Origin: Pseudomonas sp. GM21 | GTDB lineage: Bacteria; Pseudomonadota; Gammaproteobacteria; Pseudomonadales; Pseudomonadaceae | DNA: 63,695 bases | Assembly (NCBI RefSeq): GCF_000282215.1 | Contig: NZ_AKJS01000192.1 | Coordinates: 1-63,695, forward strand | Reading direction: 5' to 3' | In this document: piece by piece, positions 53,043 to 61,538 of the stretch | Layout of the letters: each line of letters begins with the position of its first letter | Position numbering within the stretch: position 1 is the first letter of the stretch | The notes under the pieces: generated by a model | The model's input: only the letters and a program-made list of their open reading frames with translations | Databases searched by the model: none | Told to the model about the DNA's origin: nothing | Made by a program: the position numbers and the translations under genes

Positions 53043-53150
53043 TTCGGTGAGTCCTATTAACTAGGTTCATGCGGCGCACTATAGGTAAAAAACCATCATC
53101 AAAACCCACAATACACATCCTGAAACTGATCGCCTCCAACTCCTGTATGA

Positions 53151-54041
53151 CTACCTCGCCCCCGCAAACACCTCCCCCAACCAATCCACAAACACCCGAA
53201 CCCGTGGCGACATGTGGCGGTTGTGCGGATACAACACCGAAACCGGCATCGGCGGTGGCGGCATATCGGTGAGGACTTCTCGCACCAGCCCTTGGGCAAT
53301 CTGCGTTTCCATTCGGTAATGCGGGCACTGGATCAGCCCGAGCCCGGCGATGGCGGAAGCGGCGTAGATTTGCGCGCCGAACACTGAAAGCGCGCCGTCG
53401 ATGGCCACTTCCTTCAGCTCGCCCTTCACCATGAATTCGAAGGGAAACAGCTTGGCGGTGGTGCGCGAGACGTAGTTCACCGCGCGGTGATGTTTCAGGT
53501 CCTGGAGGGTTTTCGGTTCGCCGTATTTGCGCAAGTAGGCGGGGCTGGCGCAGGTGATCTGGCGAAGATTGGCGATGCGTTTTCCGATCAGTGCCGAATC
53601 GCTCAGAGTGCCGGCGCGCAGCACACAATCAACGCCTTCGGCGATCAAATCGACAAAACGGTCCGACTCGCTGATGGACAGTTCGATCTGCGGGTAGCGC
53701 TCCATGAATTGCGGCAATGCGGGGATCACAAAGCTTTTCGCCAGCGTCCCGTGCAGGTCGACGCGTAACCGGCCTTTCGGGGCGCCGCCGCGAAAGGCCA
53801 GCTCGGCCTCTTCCAGTTCCGCCAGCAGTTGCACGCAGCGCAGGTAGTACGCCTCGCCGTCCAGGGTTGGACGTACCTTGCGCGTACTGCGCTCCAGCAA
53901 CCGTGTGCCGAGCCAGGCTTCGAACTGGTTCAGGGTGTGGGTCAACGTGGCGCGGGGCAGGTTCAGGTCTTCGGCCGCCAGGGTGAAGCTGCTGCGCTCG
54001 TAGATCCGCACGAAGACTTTCATCGCTTTGACTTGATCCAC
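53151..54041 (-). CDS. LysR-family transcriptional regulator
   Basis: The 296-residue protein has a LysR helix-turn-helix (MKVFVRIYERSSFTLAAEDL, then RATLTHTLNQFEAWLG and LLERSTRKVRPT) and the usual effector domain. It diverges from an SDR oxidoreductase gene with 122 bp between, which suggests that it controls that gene, as is usual for such pairs. Confidence 0.9.
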   Translation of the reverse strand: MDQVKAMKVFVRIYERSSFTLAAEDLNLPRATLTHTLNQFEAWLGTRLLERSTRKVRPTLDGEAYYLRCVQLLAELEEAELAFRGGAPKGRLRVDLHGTLAKSFVIPALPQFMERYPQIELSISESDRFVDLIAEGVDCVLRAGTLSDSALIGKRIANLRQITCASPAYLRKYGEPKTLQDLKHHRAVNYVSRTTAKLFPFEFMVKGELKEVAIDGALSVFGAQIYAASAIAGLGLIQCPHYRMETQIAQGLVREVLTDMPPPPMPVSVLYPHNRHMSPRVRVFVDWLGEVFAGAR

Positions 54042-54163
54042 GTTGGCTTCCGATTGTTGGCGATTATTGAACAGTCAAGGCAACTCTCGTGCATTTATCG
54101 GCCTGAGTAAACATGTGAATCTGGCTTCACATCCCGCCCACAACTTCATCAGGAATCAACACC

Positions 54164-54898
54164 ATGACTACTCAGAAAGTTGCCATCGTTACTGGCGCCT
54201 CCCGTGGCATCGGCGCCGTGATTGCCAAACAGCTGGCCAGCGACGGTTTCGCCGTCGCCATCAATTACGCCAGCAGCGCCACTGAAGCCTCGGCCCTGGT
54301 GGTGGAATTGCGTCAGGCCGGCCATCAAGCCATAGCGATCAAGGCTGACGTGGCCAAGGCGGATGACGTGCGCCGGATGTTCGACGAGACCGAAACACAA
54401 CTGGGCAAGGTCGACGTGCTGGTCAACAACGCTGGCATCCTCAAGGTGCTGCCGCTGGCGCAGCACACCGATGAACTGTTCGAGCAGACCTTCAACATTC
54501 ACGCACGCGGCACGTTCAACACCTTGCGGGAAGCGGCGACGCGTTTGAACAGCGGCGGGCGGATCGTCAACTTTTCCAGCAGCACTGTCGGCCTGAATTT
54601 GCCGGGTTACGCGGTGTACATCGCCAGCAAAGCGGCGGTGGAATCGTTGACTCAGGTGTTTGCCAAGGAAATGCGCGGGCGCAATATCACCGTGAATGCC
54701 GTGGCGCCGGGGCCAGTTGCCACCGAGTTGTTTTTACACGGCAAGAGTGAAGAACAGATCCAGAACTTTGCCAAGATGCCTCCGCTGGAGCGCCTGGGTC
54801 AGCCGGAGGATATTGCTCGCGTGGTGTCGTTTTTGGTGGGGCCGGATTCGGCTTGGGTCAATGGGCAGATTTTGCGCGCTAATGGTGGGTTGGTTTAA
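54164..54898 (+). CDS. SDR-family oxidoreductase
   Basis: The 244-residue short-chain dehydrogenase has the cofactor loop TGASRGIGAVIAKQLA, the NNAG motif, catalytic Ser in NFSSSTVG and Tyr-x3-Lys in YAVYIASKAAVESL. PGPVATELF follows. The substrate is unknown. It diverges from the LysR gene that likely regulates it. Confidence 0.92.
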   Translation: MTTQKVAIVTGASRGIGAVIAKQLASDGFAVAINYASSATEASALVVELRQAGHQAIAIKADVAKADDVRRMFDETETQLGKVDVLVNNAGILKVLPLAQHTDELFEQTFNIHARGTFNTLREAATRLNSGGRIVNFSSSTVGLNLPGYAVYIASKAAVESLTQVFAKEMRGRNITVNAVAPGPVATELFLHGKSEEQIQNFAKMPPLERLGQPEDIARVVSFLVGPDSAWVNGQILRANGGLV

Positions 54899-54926
54899 CT
54901 AAGCTCATACAAAGACCGAAGCGCTC

Positions 54927-55012
54927 CCTTCGCGAGCAAGCCCGCTCCCACATTAGACCGAGTTGCTGGCATGTACGCAGTCAAATGTGGGAGCGGGCTT
55001 GCTCGCGAAGGC
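54927..55012. repeat. REP doublet, GGGAGCGGGCTTGCTCGCG type
   Basis: CCTTCGCGAGCAAGCCCGCT and its exact complement enclose about 28 bp. It lies just past the SDR gene, same family as at 45793. Confidence 0.88.
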
Positions 55013-55052
55013 GGTTTAGTAGGCAACAAAAATTTGAAGGATGGACTCCACT

Positions 55053-55313
55053 ATGCACACAGCCATCATCATCACCTTCGGCCTGGCCCTCCTTGCCATG
55101 ATGCTGTTCATCGGCGAAAAAATCGGCTTCAGTCGCCAGACGCTGACCTACAGCTTTGTGGTCCTGTGGCTGGCGCTGACGGTGATCAACGGCGCCATCG
55201 GCGTGGTCACTGCCGGCCAGTCCTTGAGTACAGAGCTGGGGATCGGCACGGTGGTGTTCAGTGTGCCGGTGGCAGCGCTGGTGCTGTTTATGGTGATGAG
55301 CGCCGAGGCCTGA
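55053..55313 (+). CDS. small inner-membrane protein, 86 residues
   Basis: The protein has three hydrophobic stretches (about 3-20, 29-53 and 64-82) separated by short loops with EKIGFSRQTL and TAGQSLSTELG. I do not recognise a function. ATG 55053 sits seven bases after GGA; the ATG at 55041 overlaps the AAGGA. It is convergent with betT, with 27 bp between the stops. Confidence 0.65.
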   Translation: MHTAIIITFGLALLAMMLFIGEKIGFSRQTLTYSFVVLWLALTVINGAIGVVTAGQSLSTELGIGTVVFSVPVAALVLFMVMSAEA

Positions 55314-55340
55314 AACAGGCCCGGCGCCAACAGTTTTCGA

Positions 55341-57335
55341 TCAACGCACCAAATGCAAAAACTGCAGATGCCGTTCGTATTGGTCAAGGATGTCGTTGAT
55401 GATCTGATCCTTGGTGTACCCCACCAGATCGTAGTCCTGACTGCCCTCGCTCAAATGCACTTCTGCCCGGTAGTAACGACGGTTGTTGAGTTGCTTGGAG
55501 CCCATACCGCCACGGGCAAAGGATGGAGTGAAATAGCCGCGCATCTGCACCTGATAAATAAACGGATGCTGTTCACCGTGACCGATTTCCAGGCTGACGC
55601 TGTCGTTGGCCGGGTCCGGTTGCGTGATCACGTTCAAACCCTTTTCGACGAACACTGCCGACACTTCCTCAATCGCCGGTCGCACCGTCGTATCGAGAAA
55701 ACGGTACACCTCATCCCGGGACGGGAAGTGCACCGCCTGACTCAAGCGCTGACGCCAGCCACCGCGTCGTGAGCCGGCCACCGGCGCCAGTGAATGCAGT
55801 TGCGCGATCTGCTTCTGGGATTCCAGGTAGAACGCCTTGTGCAGCCCCCACATCATCAACAGCAGGATCAGCGAGAACGGCAGCGAGGTCAGCACCACCG
55901 CCGACTTCAACGCATCGATGCTGCCGGAGAACAACAATGCACTGGTCACCAGCGCCGTCATTGCGCCCCAGAACACCCGCAGCCATTTCGGCCCGTCTTC
56001 ATCCGGGTTGCCACCCTTGGCGGACAACGTCGACAGCACCACCGTGCCGGAGTCGGCCGAGGTGACGAAGAACACGAAGCTGATGAACACCGTCACGGCG
56101 ATCACCGTTTTGCTCCACGGGTAAGTTTCCAGCAGCAGATAGAGGGTCATCGACGGGTTGTCGATGGCCGACATGCCGAGCGCACTCATGCCATGGTTGA
56201 GCACTTGATCAATGGCGCTGTTGCCGAAGATCGACATCCACGCCAGGGTAAAACCGAGCGGGATCAGCAGTACGCCGAAAACGAATTCGCGGATGGTGCG
56301 GCCACGGGAAATCCGCGCGATGAACAGGCCCACGAACGGCGACCATGCGATCCACCAGGCCCAATAGAACACGGTCCAGCCACCGAGCCAGTCGCTGGGT
56401 TTGTCATACGCGTACAGGTCGAAACTCTTCATCGGCAACGCGCCGAGGTAGTCGCCGAGGTTCTGGATCAGGGTGTTGAGCAGGTGCTGGGTGGGACCGG
56501 CAAACAACACAAATAGCAGCAGCGCGCAGGCCAGCAGCATGTTGATGTCGGACATCACCCGCACGCCTTTATCGACGCCGGACACGGCGACGATGATCGC
56601 CGCACCCATCATCAGTGTGATCAGGCCGACCTGAATCCACTGGGTATGGGCGATGCCAAACAGGTAATCCAGCCCGGAGTTGAGGTGCAGCACACCGAAG
56701 CCCATGTCGGCACCGAGACCGAACACCGTGGCGATGATGCCGAAGCCGTCCACCGCATAACCGATGGGGCCGTTGATGCGCTTGCCGATCAGTGGATACA
56801 GCGCCGAACGCAGAGCCAGTGGCAAGTTGTGTCGGTAAGCGAAGTAGGCCAGCGCCATGCCGACAAAAGCGAACACACCCCAGCCATGCAGTCCCCAGTG
56901 CAGAAACAGAATCTGCATCGCCTGTCGTGCCGCGTCCGCGGTACCGGCCTCGCCTTGGGGCGGTTGCGCCAAGTGGGTCAGCGGTTCGGATACGCAAAAG
57001 AAAAACAGCGTGATGCTGATCCCGGCGGCGAACAGCATGCCGGCCCAGGACAGGTAACTGAATTCGGGTTCGTCGTGGTCGGCACCGAGCTTGATCTTGC
57101 CGTAGCCGGACAAGGCGGTGACCACCACGAAGACCAGATACAGGGTCATCGCGAGCATGTAGTACCAGCCGACCGTATTGGCCGCCCAGTTTTGCGCTTG
57201 CAGCAGCCAGGCACCGGCCTGCTCTGGCATGGCGATAACGACAATGCCGAAGAGCAGAATGAAACTCGCCGAGAAGTAGAACACCGGCGGATTCATGCGG
57301 ACCAGACCGCTGGGAGGAAGGGACGATGCACTCAT
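55341..57335 (-). CDS. betT: BetT-type choline transporter, BCCT family
   Basis: The 664-residue inner-membrane protein has about 12 transmembrane segments. The BCCT hallmark lies in FYWAWWIAWSPFVGLFIARI, and GADMGFGVLHLN and SADSGTVVLSTLSAKGG are also typical. A cytoplasmic tail of over 120 residues, typical of osmo-controlled BetT, follows the last membrane segment. It imports choline for glycine betaine synthesis. Start 57335 (MSASSLPPSG) follows GAGGTG. betA, betB and betI are absent from the window. Confidence 0.93.
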   Translation of the reverse strand: MSASSLPPSGLVRMNPPVFYFSASFILLFGIVVIAMPEQAGAWLLQAQNWAANTVGWYYMLAMTLYLVFVVVTALSGYGKIKLGADHDEPEFSYLSWAGMLFAAGISITLFFFCVSEPLTHLAQPPQGEAGTADAARQAMQILFLHWGLHGWGVFAFVGMALAYFAYRHNLPLALRSALYPLIGKRINGPIGYAVDGFGIIATVFGLGADMGFGVLHLNSGLDYLFGIAHTQWIQVGLITLMMGAAIIVAVSGVDKGVRVMSDINMLLACALLLFVLFAGPTQHLLNTLIQNLGDYLGALPMKSFDLYAYDKPSDWLGGWTVFYWAWWIAWSPFVGLFIARISRGRTIREFVFGVLLIPLGFTLAWMSIFGNSAIDQVLNHGMSALGMSAIDNPSMTLYLLLETYPWSKTVIAVTVFISFVFFVTSADSGTVVLSTLSAKGGNPDEDGPKWLRVFWGAMTALVTSALLFSGSIDALKSAVVLTSLPFSLILLLMMWGLHKAFYLESQKQIAQLHSLAPVAGSRRGGWRQRLSQAVHFPSRDEVYRFLDTTVRPAIEEVSAVFVEKGLNVITQPDPANDSVSLEIGHGEQHPFIYQVQMRGYFTPSFARGGMGSKQLNNRRYYRAEVHLSEGSQDYDLVGYTKDQIINDILDQYERHLQFLHLVR

Positions 57336-57430
57336 GAAACGTGCACCTCGACGGGGTAAAACGTGGCTGTAAAAATCGGACTCAGCAAAGGCAAGCCTCC
57401 TGTTGTGAGCGGGCAGCAAACTGCCGGTTT

Positions 57431-57452
57431 AACTTGAATGAACGTTCAAGTT
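57431..57452. promoter_or_regulatory. candidate BetI operator upstream of betT
   Basis: AACTTGAA (57431-57438) and TTCAAGTT (57445-57452) form a perfect 8-bp inverted repeat around TGAACG. The core TGAACGTTCA resembles the TTGAACGTTCAA type site bound by the choline-responsive repressor BetI. It lies about 95 bp ahead of the betT start. Confidence 0.6.
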
Positions 57453-57541
57453 AAACATGGATAGGGGGCTAAGGACTAATCCCGAGGCTCGACGGTCGTG
57501 CTTGTACGCTAGCTCAAGGATGGAAATGACGCGGGGTTGAC

Positions 57542-57654
57542 GATCGTTCCTACGCTCCGCGTGGGAATGTCTCAAGGGACACTCCGCGTTCCAGTTCGTA
57601 AAAGTGACGCGGAGCGTCACGGGCTGCATTCCCACGCAGAGAGTGGGAACGATC
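57542..57654. repeat. GATCGTTCCCACGCTC palindrome (copy 5 of 6)
   Basis: Outer arms GATCGTTCCTACGCTCCGCG and GAGTGGGAACGATC with an inner GTGACGCGGAGCGTCAC palindrome. It lies just past the end of the serine acetyltransferase gene and within the betT upstream gap (57336-57664), which otherwise holds only the BetI-like site. Confidence 0.85.
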
Positions 57655-57664
57655 CGTTGTAGGC

Positions 57665-58591
57665 TTACTTCTGCGTCCCATCATCATGCTGCAAATTCGC
57701 CTGCGTCAGGTTGCAGCCCGCCGGCACGCTGCGGGTCAGCCAGACATTGCCGCCAATCGTCGAACCCTTGCCAATCGTGATCCGCCCCAGAATCGTCGCC
57801 CCGGCATAGATCACCACGTCATCCTCAACAATTGGATGGCGCGGATGGCCTTTCTGCAACTGACCATCCTCATCGGACGGGAAACGCTTGGCGCCCAACG
57901 TGACCGCCTGATAAATCCGCACCCGCTCGCCAATAATCGCCGTCTCGCCGATCACGACGCCCGTCCCGTGATCAATGAAGAAGCTGCGACCAATCTGCGC
58001 GCCAGGGTGAATGTCGATGCCGGTGGCCGAGTGGGCGATTTCCGAGCTGATCCGCGCCAGCAACGGCAACCCGGCGCGATACAAATGATGGGCCAGGCGA
58101 TGGTGAATCACCGCCAGAATGCCCGGGTAGCAGAGCAATACTTCATCGACACTGCGCGCTGCCGGGTCGCCGTGATAGGCCGCCAACACATCGCTATCCA
58201 GCAAACTGCGCAGTCCCGGCAAAGCGAGCGCGAAGCCCTGAATGATCTGAATGGTTTTGGCCTCTATGTCAGCCTCCGCCTGCTCACTGTGGCGAGCGGC
58301 GTAGTGCAACTCCAGCCGTGCCTGCGCCAGCAGCGCATTCAACGCCACATCCAGAGTGTGGCCGACATAGAAGTCTTCACTCTCCTCGCGCAAATCCACC
58401 GGCCCCAGGCGCATGGGGAACAACGCGCCGCACAGTGCTTCAAGAATCTCCGCCATGGCCGCTCGCGACGGCAATTCGCGCCCGCCCTGTTCGGTGCTGG
58501 CACGGCCATTTTGTGCGCGCCACTCAGCGCGCGCCGTGCGCAGTTGGCTGACGATGGTCTGCAGTTGCCAATGACTGGAACGCTCGCTCAC
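57665..58591 (-). CDS. epsC: serine O-acetyltransferase, EpsC type
   Basis: The 308-residue enzyme makes O-acetylserine for cysteine synthesis. Its left-handed beta-helix is visible in SATGIDIHPGAQIGRSFFID, HGTGVVIGETAIIGERVRIY, DDVVIYAGATILGRITIGKG and STIGGNVWLTRSVPAG, with catalytic His in IDHGTG. The N-terminal 130 helical residues fit the EpsC (plant/Entamoeba-like) form rather than classic CysE. The start is GTG after GAGGAG. It diverges from the D-cysteine desulfhydrase gene. Confidence 0.9.
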   Translation of the reverse strand: MSERSSHWQLQTIVSQLRTARAEWRAQNGRASTEQGGRELPSRAAMAEILEALCGALFPMRLGPVDLREESEDFYVGHTLDVALNALLAQARLELHYAARHSEQAEADIEAKTIQIIQGFALALPGLRSLLDSDVLAAYHGDPAARSVDEVLLCYPGILAVIHHRLAHHLYRAGLPLLARISSEIAHSATGIDIHPGAQIGRSFFIDHGTGVVIGETAIIGERVRIYQAVTLGAKRFPSDEDGQLQKGHPRHPIVEDDVVIYAGATILGRITIGKGSTIGGNVWLTRSVPAGCNLTQANLQHDDGTQK

Positions 58592-58781
58592 GGTAAAAAC
58601 TCCTCACGGGCGGCCGGACTGTCTGGCCGCACTGACGGCGATTACTTTACGGCAAGGTCCTGAAGCCGAATTAAGAACCAATTGTGCTGGCCTCAGCATC
58701 TTTGGCTATAAGCGATTGACGGTTGCCCAGGCAAATCGGCGTGCCTATAGTCCTGACATCTTTCCCCGCCAGTACGGACCC

Positions 58782-59774
58782 ATGATCAAACAACAGCTCG
58801 TTCGCTTTAACCGTCTCGATTTACTTGGCCACCCTACCGCCCTGGAAAAACTTGAACGCTTGTCGACCTGGCTGGGCCGCGATGTGTACGTCAAACGCGA
58901 TGACCTGACGCCACTGGCCATGGGCGGCAACAAGCTGCGCAAACTCGAATACCTCGCCGCCGATGCTCTGGCACAAGGCGCCGACACGCTCATCACCGCA
59001 GGCGCGCTCCAGTCCAACCATGTGCGCCAGACAGCCGCCATTGCAGCCAAACTGGGCCTGGGTTGCGTCGCGTTGCTGGAAAACCCTTTGGGCACCGAAG
59101 ACGCCAACTATGTCGGCAACGGCAATCGCCTGTTGCTGGACCTGTTCGATGCCAAGGTCGAACGGGTGGAAAACCTCGACAACGCCGACGAGCAATTGCA
59201 GGCACTCGCCGAGCGCCTGCGCAACAACGGCAAAAAGCCGTATCTGGTGCCGATTGGTGGTTCGAATGCCTTGGGCGCGTTGGGTTATGTACGCGCCGGG
59301 CTGGAACTGGCCGAGCAGATCAAGGATACCGGCCTGGACTTTTCCGCCGTGGTCCTCGCATCGGGCAGCGCCGGTACCCACAGTGGTCTGGCGCTGGCAC
59401 TGAGTGAAGCCCTGCCGGATCTGCCAGTGATCGGCGTCACGGTTTCCCGTAGCGATGAAGATCAGCGACCGAAAGTCCAGGGCCTCGCCGAGCGTACGGC
59501 CGAACTGCTGGGCGTGCAGTTGCCCGCGAGTTTCAAAATTGAACTGTGGGACGAATATTTCGGCCCTCGCTATGGCGAGCCGAATGCCGGAACACTGGCG
59601 GCGGTGAAACTGCTGGCGAGTCAGGAGGGCTTGCTCCTGGACCCGGTTTACACCGGCAAGGCCATGGCCGGGTTGCTTGATGGTATTGGACGCGGGCGCT
59701 TCGATGAGGGGCCGATTATCTTCCTGCACACCGGTGGGGCGCCGGCGTTGTTTGCCTACAAAAACTTTTTGTAA
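58782..59774 (+). CDS. dcyD: D-cysteine desulfhydrase
   Basis: The 330-residue PLP enzyme splits D-cysteine into pyruvate, ammonia and sulfide. PLP Lys 51 lies in AMGGNKLRKLEYL, with AGALQSNHVRQTAAIAAKLG and GSAGTHSGLALAL next. ATG 58782 is chosen over an in-frame start 66 bases up. In E. coli dcyD sits within the same cystine-transport operon; here it precedes tcyJLN by 300 bp with a palindrome between. Confidence 0.92.
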   Translation: MIKQQLVRFNRLDLLGHPTALEKLERLSTWLGRDVYVKRDDLTPLAMGGNKLRKLEYLAADALAQGADTLITAGALQSNHVRQTAAIAAKLGLGCVALLENPLGTEDANYVGNGNRLLLDLFDAKVERVENLDNADEQLQALAERLRNNGKKPYLVPIGGSNALGALGYVRAGLELAEQIKDTGLDFSAVVLASGSAGTHSGLALALSEALPDLPVIGVTVSRSDEDQRPKVQGLAERTAELLGVQLPASFKIELWDEYFGPRYGEPNAGTLAAVKLLASQEGLLLDPVYTGKAMAGLLDGIGRGRFDEGPIIFLHTGGAPALFAYKNFL

Positions 59775-59776
59775 CT

Positions 59777-59879
59777 GATCGTTCCCACGCTCCTGCGTGG
59801 GAATGCAGCTTGTGACGCTCTGCGTCACTGGACGCGGAGCGTCCCCAGAGGCATTCCCACGCGGAGCGTGGGAACGATC
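59777..59879. repeat. GATCGTTCCCACGCTC palindrome (copy 6 of 6)
   Basis: Nearly perfect outer arms with one extra C in the left arm, plus the inner GACGCTCTGCGTC palindrome. The rest of the 300-bp gap up to tcyJ is AT-rich (59880-59960) and likely holds the tcy promoter. Confidence 0.87.
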
Positions 59880-60074
59880 TTAATATGCGTATAAAGAATA
59901 TACAGATTGATATTAAGTATTTTCCAATCTAAAGACGTCATCTTATAGTCGCGCCGCAGGCGAATTTGCAGCAAGACGCATAAGCTGCTTTAGGGCAGGA
60001 TATTGCAGTCGTCCAAATCCCGAATTTGCCAACCTTCCCAAAGCGTCTTCCATAAGAAAACACAGGGGCTTTTC

Positions 60075-60869
60075 ATGAATTTTTCCGCACTACGTCGAAA
60101 CCTGCTGGTCGGTTCACTGGGCCTGGCGCTGAGCGCCGGTTTGCTGGGCCAGGCGGTTGCCGGTGAGCAACTGCAAAAAATCAAAGACGCTGGCGTGATC
60201 AACGTCGGCCTGGAAGGCACTTATCCACCGTTCAGCTTCGTCGACGCCGACGGCAAACTGTCCGGCTTCGAAGTCGAGTTCTCCGAAGCCCTGGCCAAAG
60301 AGCTGGGTGTGAAGGCAAAACTGCAACCGACCAAATGGGACGGCATCCTCGCAGCGCTGGAATCCAAGCGTCTGGACGTGGTGATCAACCAGGTGACCAT
60401 CTCGGAAGAGCGCAAGAAGAAGTATGACTTCTCCGTGCCGTATACCGTCTCCGGGATTCAGGCGCTGACCCTTACCAAGAACAAAGACACCGTCAAGACC
60501 TCCGCCGACCTGGCCGGCAAGAAAGTCGGCGTAGGCCTGGGCACCAACTACGAGCAGTGGGTCAAGGAAAACGTCCCAAAAGCCGACATCAAAACCTATG
60601 ACGATGATCCGACCAAGTTCCAGGACCTGCGCGTCGGCCGTATCGACGTGATTCTGATCGACCGCCTCGCCGCACTGGAATACGCCAAGAAGGCCAAAGA
60701 TACTTCCGCCGCCGGCGAAGCGTTCTCCCGCCAGGAAGCCGGTATTGCCCTGCGCAAAGGCGAGCCTGAGTTGCTTGCAGCAATCGACAAGGCGATCGAC
60801 AAGCTGCGCGCCGACGGTACGCTGAAAAAGCTTTCGGAAAAATACTTCAGCGCTGACGTCACCAAATAA
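60075..60869 (+). CDS. tcyJ: cystine ABC transporter substrate-binding protein
   Basis: The 264-residue periplasmic protein has a signal peptide (1-29, after AVA) and the polar amino acid binding fold: GVINVGLEGTYPPFSFVDAD, LSGFEVEFSEALAKELG, RLDVVINQVTISEERKKKYD. It matches E. coli TcyJ (FliY), which binds cystine. The first 24 codons of the open frame before MNFSALRRN do not look like a signal. It shares one base with the permease gene. Confidence 0.92.
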   Translation: MNFSALRRNLLVGSLGLALSAGLLGQAVAGEQLQKIKDAGVINVGLEGTYPPFSFVDADGKLSGFEVEFSEALAKELGVKAKLQPTKWDGILAALESKRLDVVINQVTISEERKKKYDFSVPYTVSGIQALTLTKNKDTVKTSADLAGKKVGVGLGTNYEQWVKENVPKADIKTYDDDPTKFQDLRVGRIDVILIDRLAALEYAKKAKDTSAAGEAFSRQEAGIALRKGEPELLAAIDKAIDKLRADGTLKKLSEKYFSADVTK

Positions 60870-61534
60870 TGGAAGAAGCTTTCCAACTCGCACTGGATTC
60901 CGCGCCCTTTCTACTCAAGGGCGCGTATTACACAGTGATCCTCAGCCTGGGCGGGATGTTCTTCGGCCTGGTGATGGGTTTCGGCCTGGCGCTGATGCGC
61001 CTGTCGCGCTTCAAGCTGGTGAGCTGGATCGCCCGCATCTACGTGTCGTTCTTTCGCGGCACGCCGTTGCTGGTGCAACTGTTCGTGATCTATTACGGCT
61101 TGCCGCAACTGGGCATCGAACTTGATCCGCTGCCGGCGGCCCTGATTGGCTTCTCGCTGAACATGGCCGCCTACGCCTGCGAAATCCTGCGTGCCGCGAT
61201 CAGCTCCATCGAGCGCGGCCAGTGGGAAGCAGCCGCGAGTATCGGCATGACCCGTGCGCAAACCCTGCGCCGGGCCATCCTGCCGCAAGCGATGCGCACC
61301 GCGTTGCCGCCGCTGGGCAACAGTTTCATTTCGCTGGTCAAGGACACTGCGCTAGCCGCCACTATTCAGGTGCCGGAACTGTTCCGTCAGGCGCAACTGA
61401 TTACCGCCCGCACCTTTGAAATTTTCACCATGTATCTTGCCGCCGCGCTGATCTACTGGATTCTGGCCACGGTGCTGTCGCACCTGCAGAACAAGTTGGA
61501 AGAGCGGGTCAATCGGCACGACCAGGAGTCCTGA
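60869..61534 (+). CDS. tcyL: cystine ABC transporter permease
   Basis: The 221-residue inner-membrane protein has about five membrane segments and the HisM-type permease motif EAAASIGMTRAQTLRRAILP. It forms the channel for TcyJ-delivered cystine. The ATG overlaps the tcyJ TAA by one base, and the ATP-binding gene follows four bases on. Confidence 0.92.
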   Translation: MEEAFQLALDSAPFLLKGAYYTVILSLGGMFFGLVMGFGLALMRLSRFKLVSWIARIYVSFFRGTPLLVQLFVIYYGLPQLGIELDPLPAALIGFSLNMAAYACEILRAAISSIERGQWEAAASIGMTRAQTLRRAILPQAMRTALPPLGNSFISLVKDTALAATIQVPELFRQAQLITARTFEIFTMYLAAALIYWILATVLSHLQNKLEERVNRHDQES

Positions 61535-61538
61535 CCCC

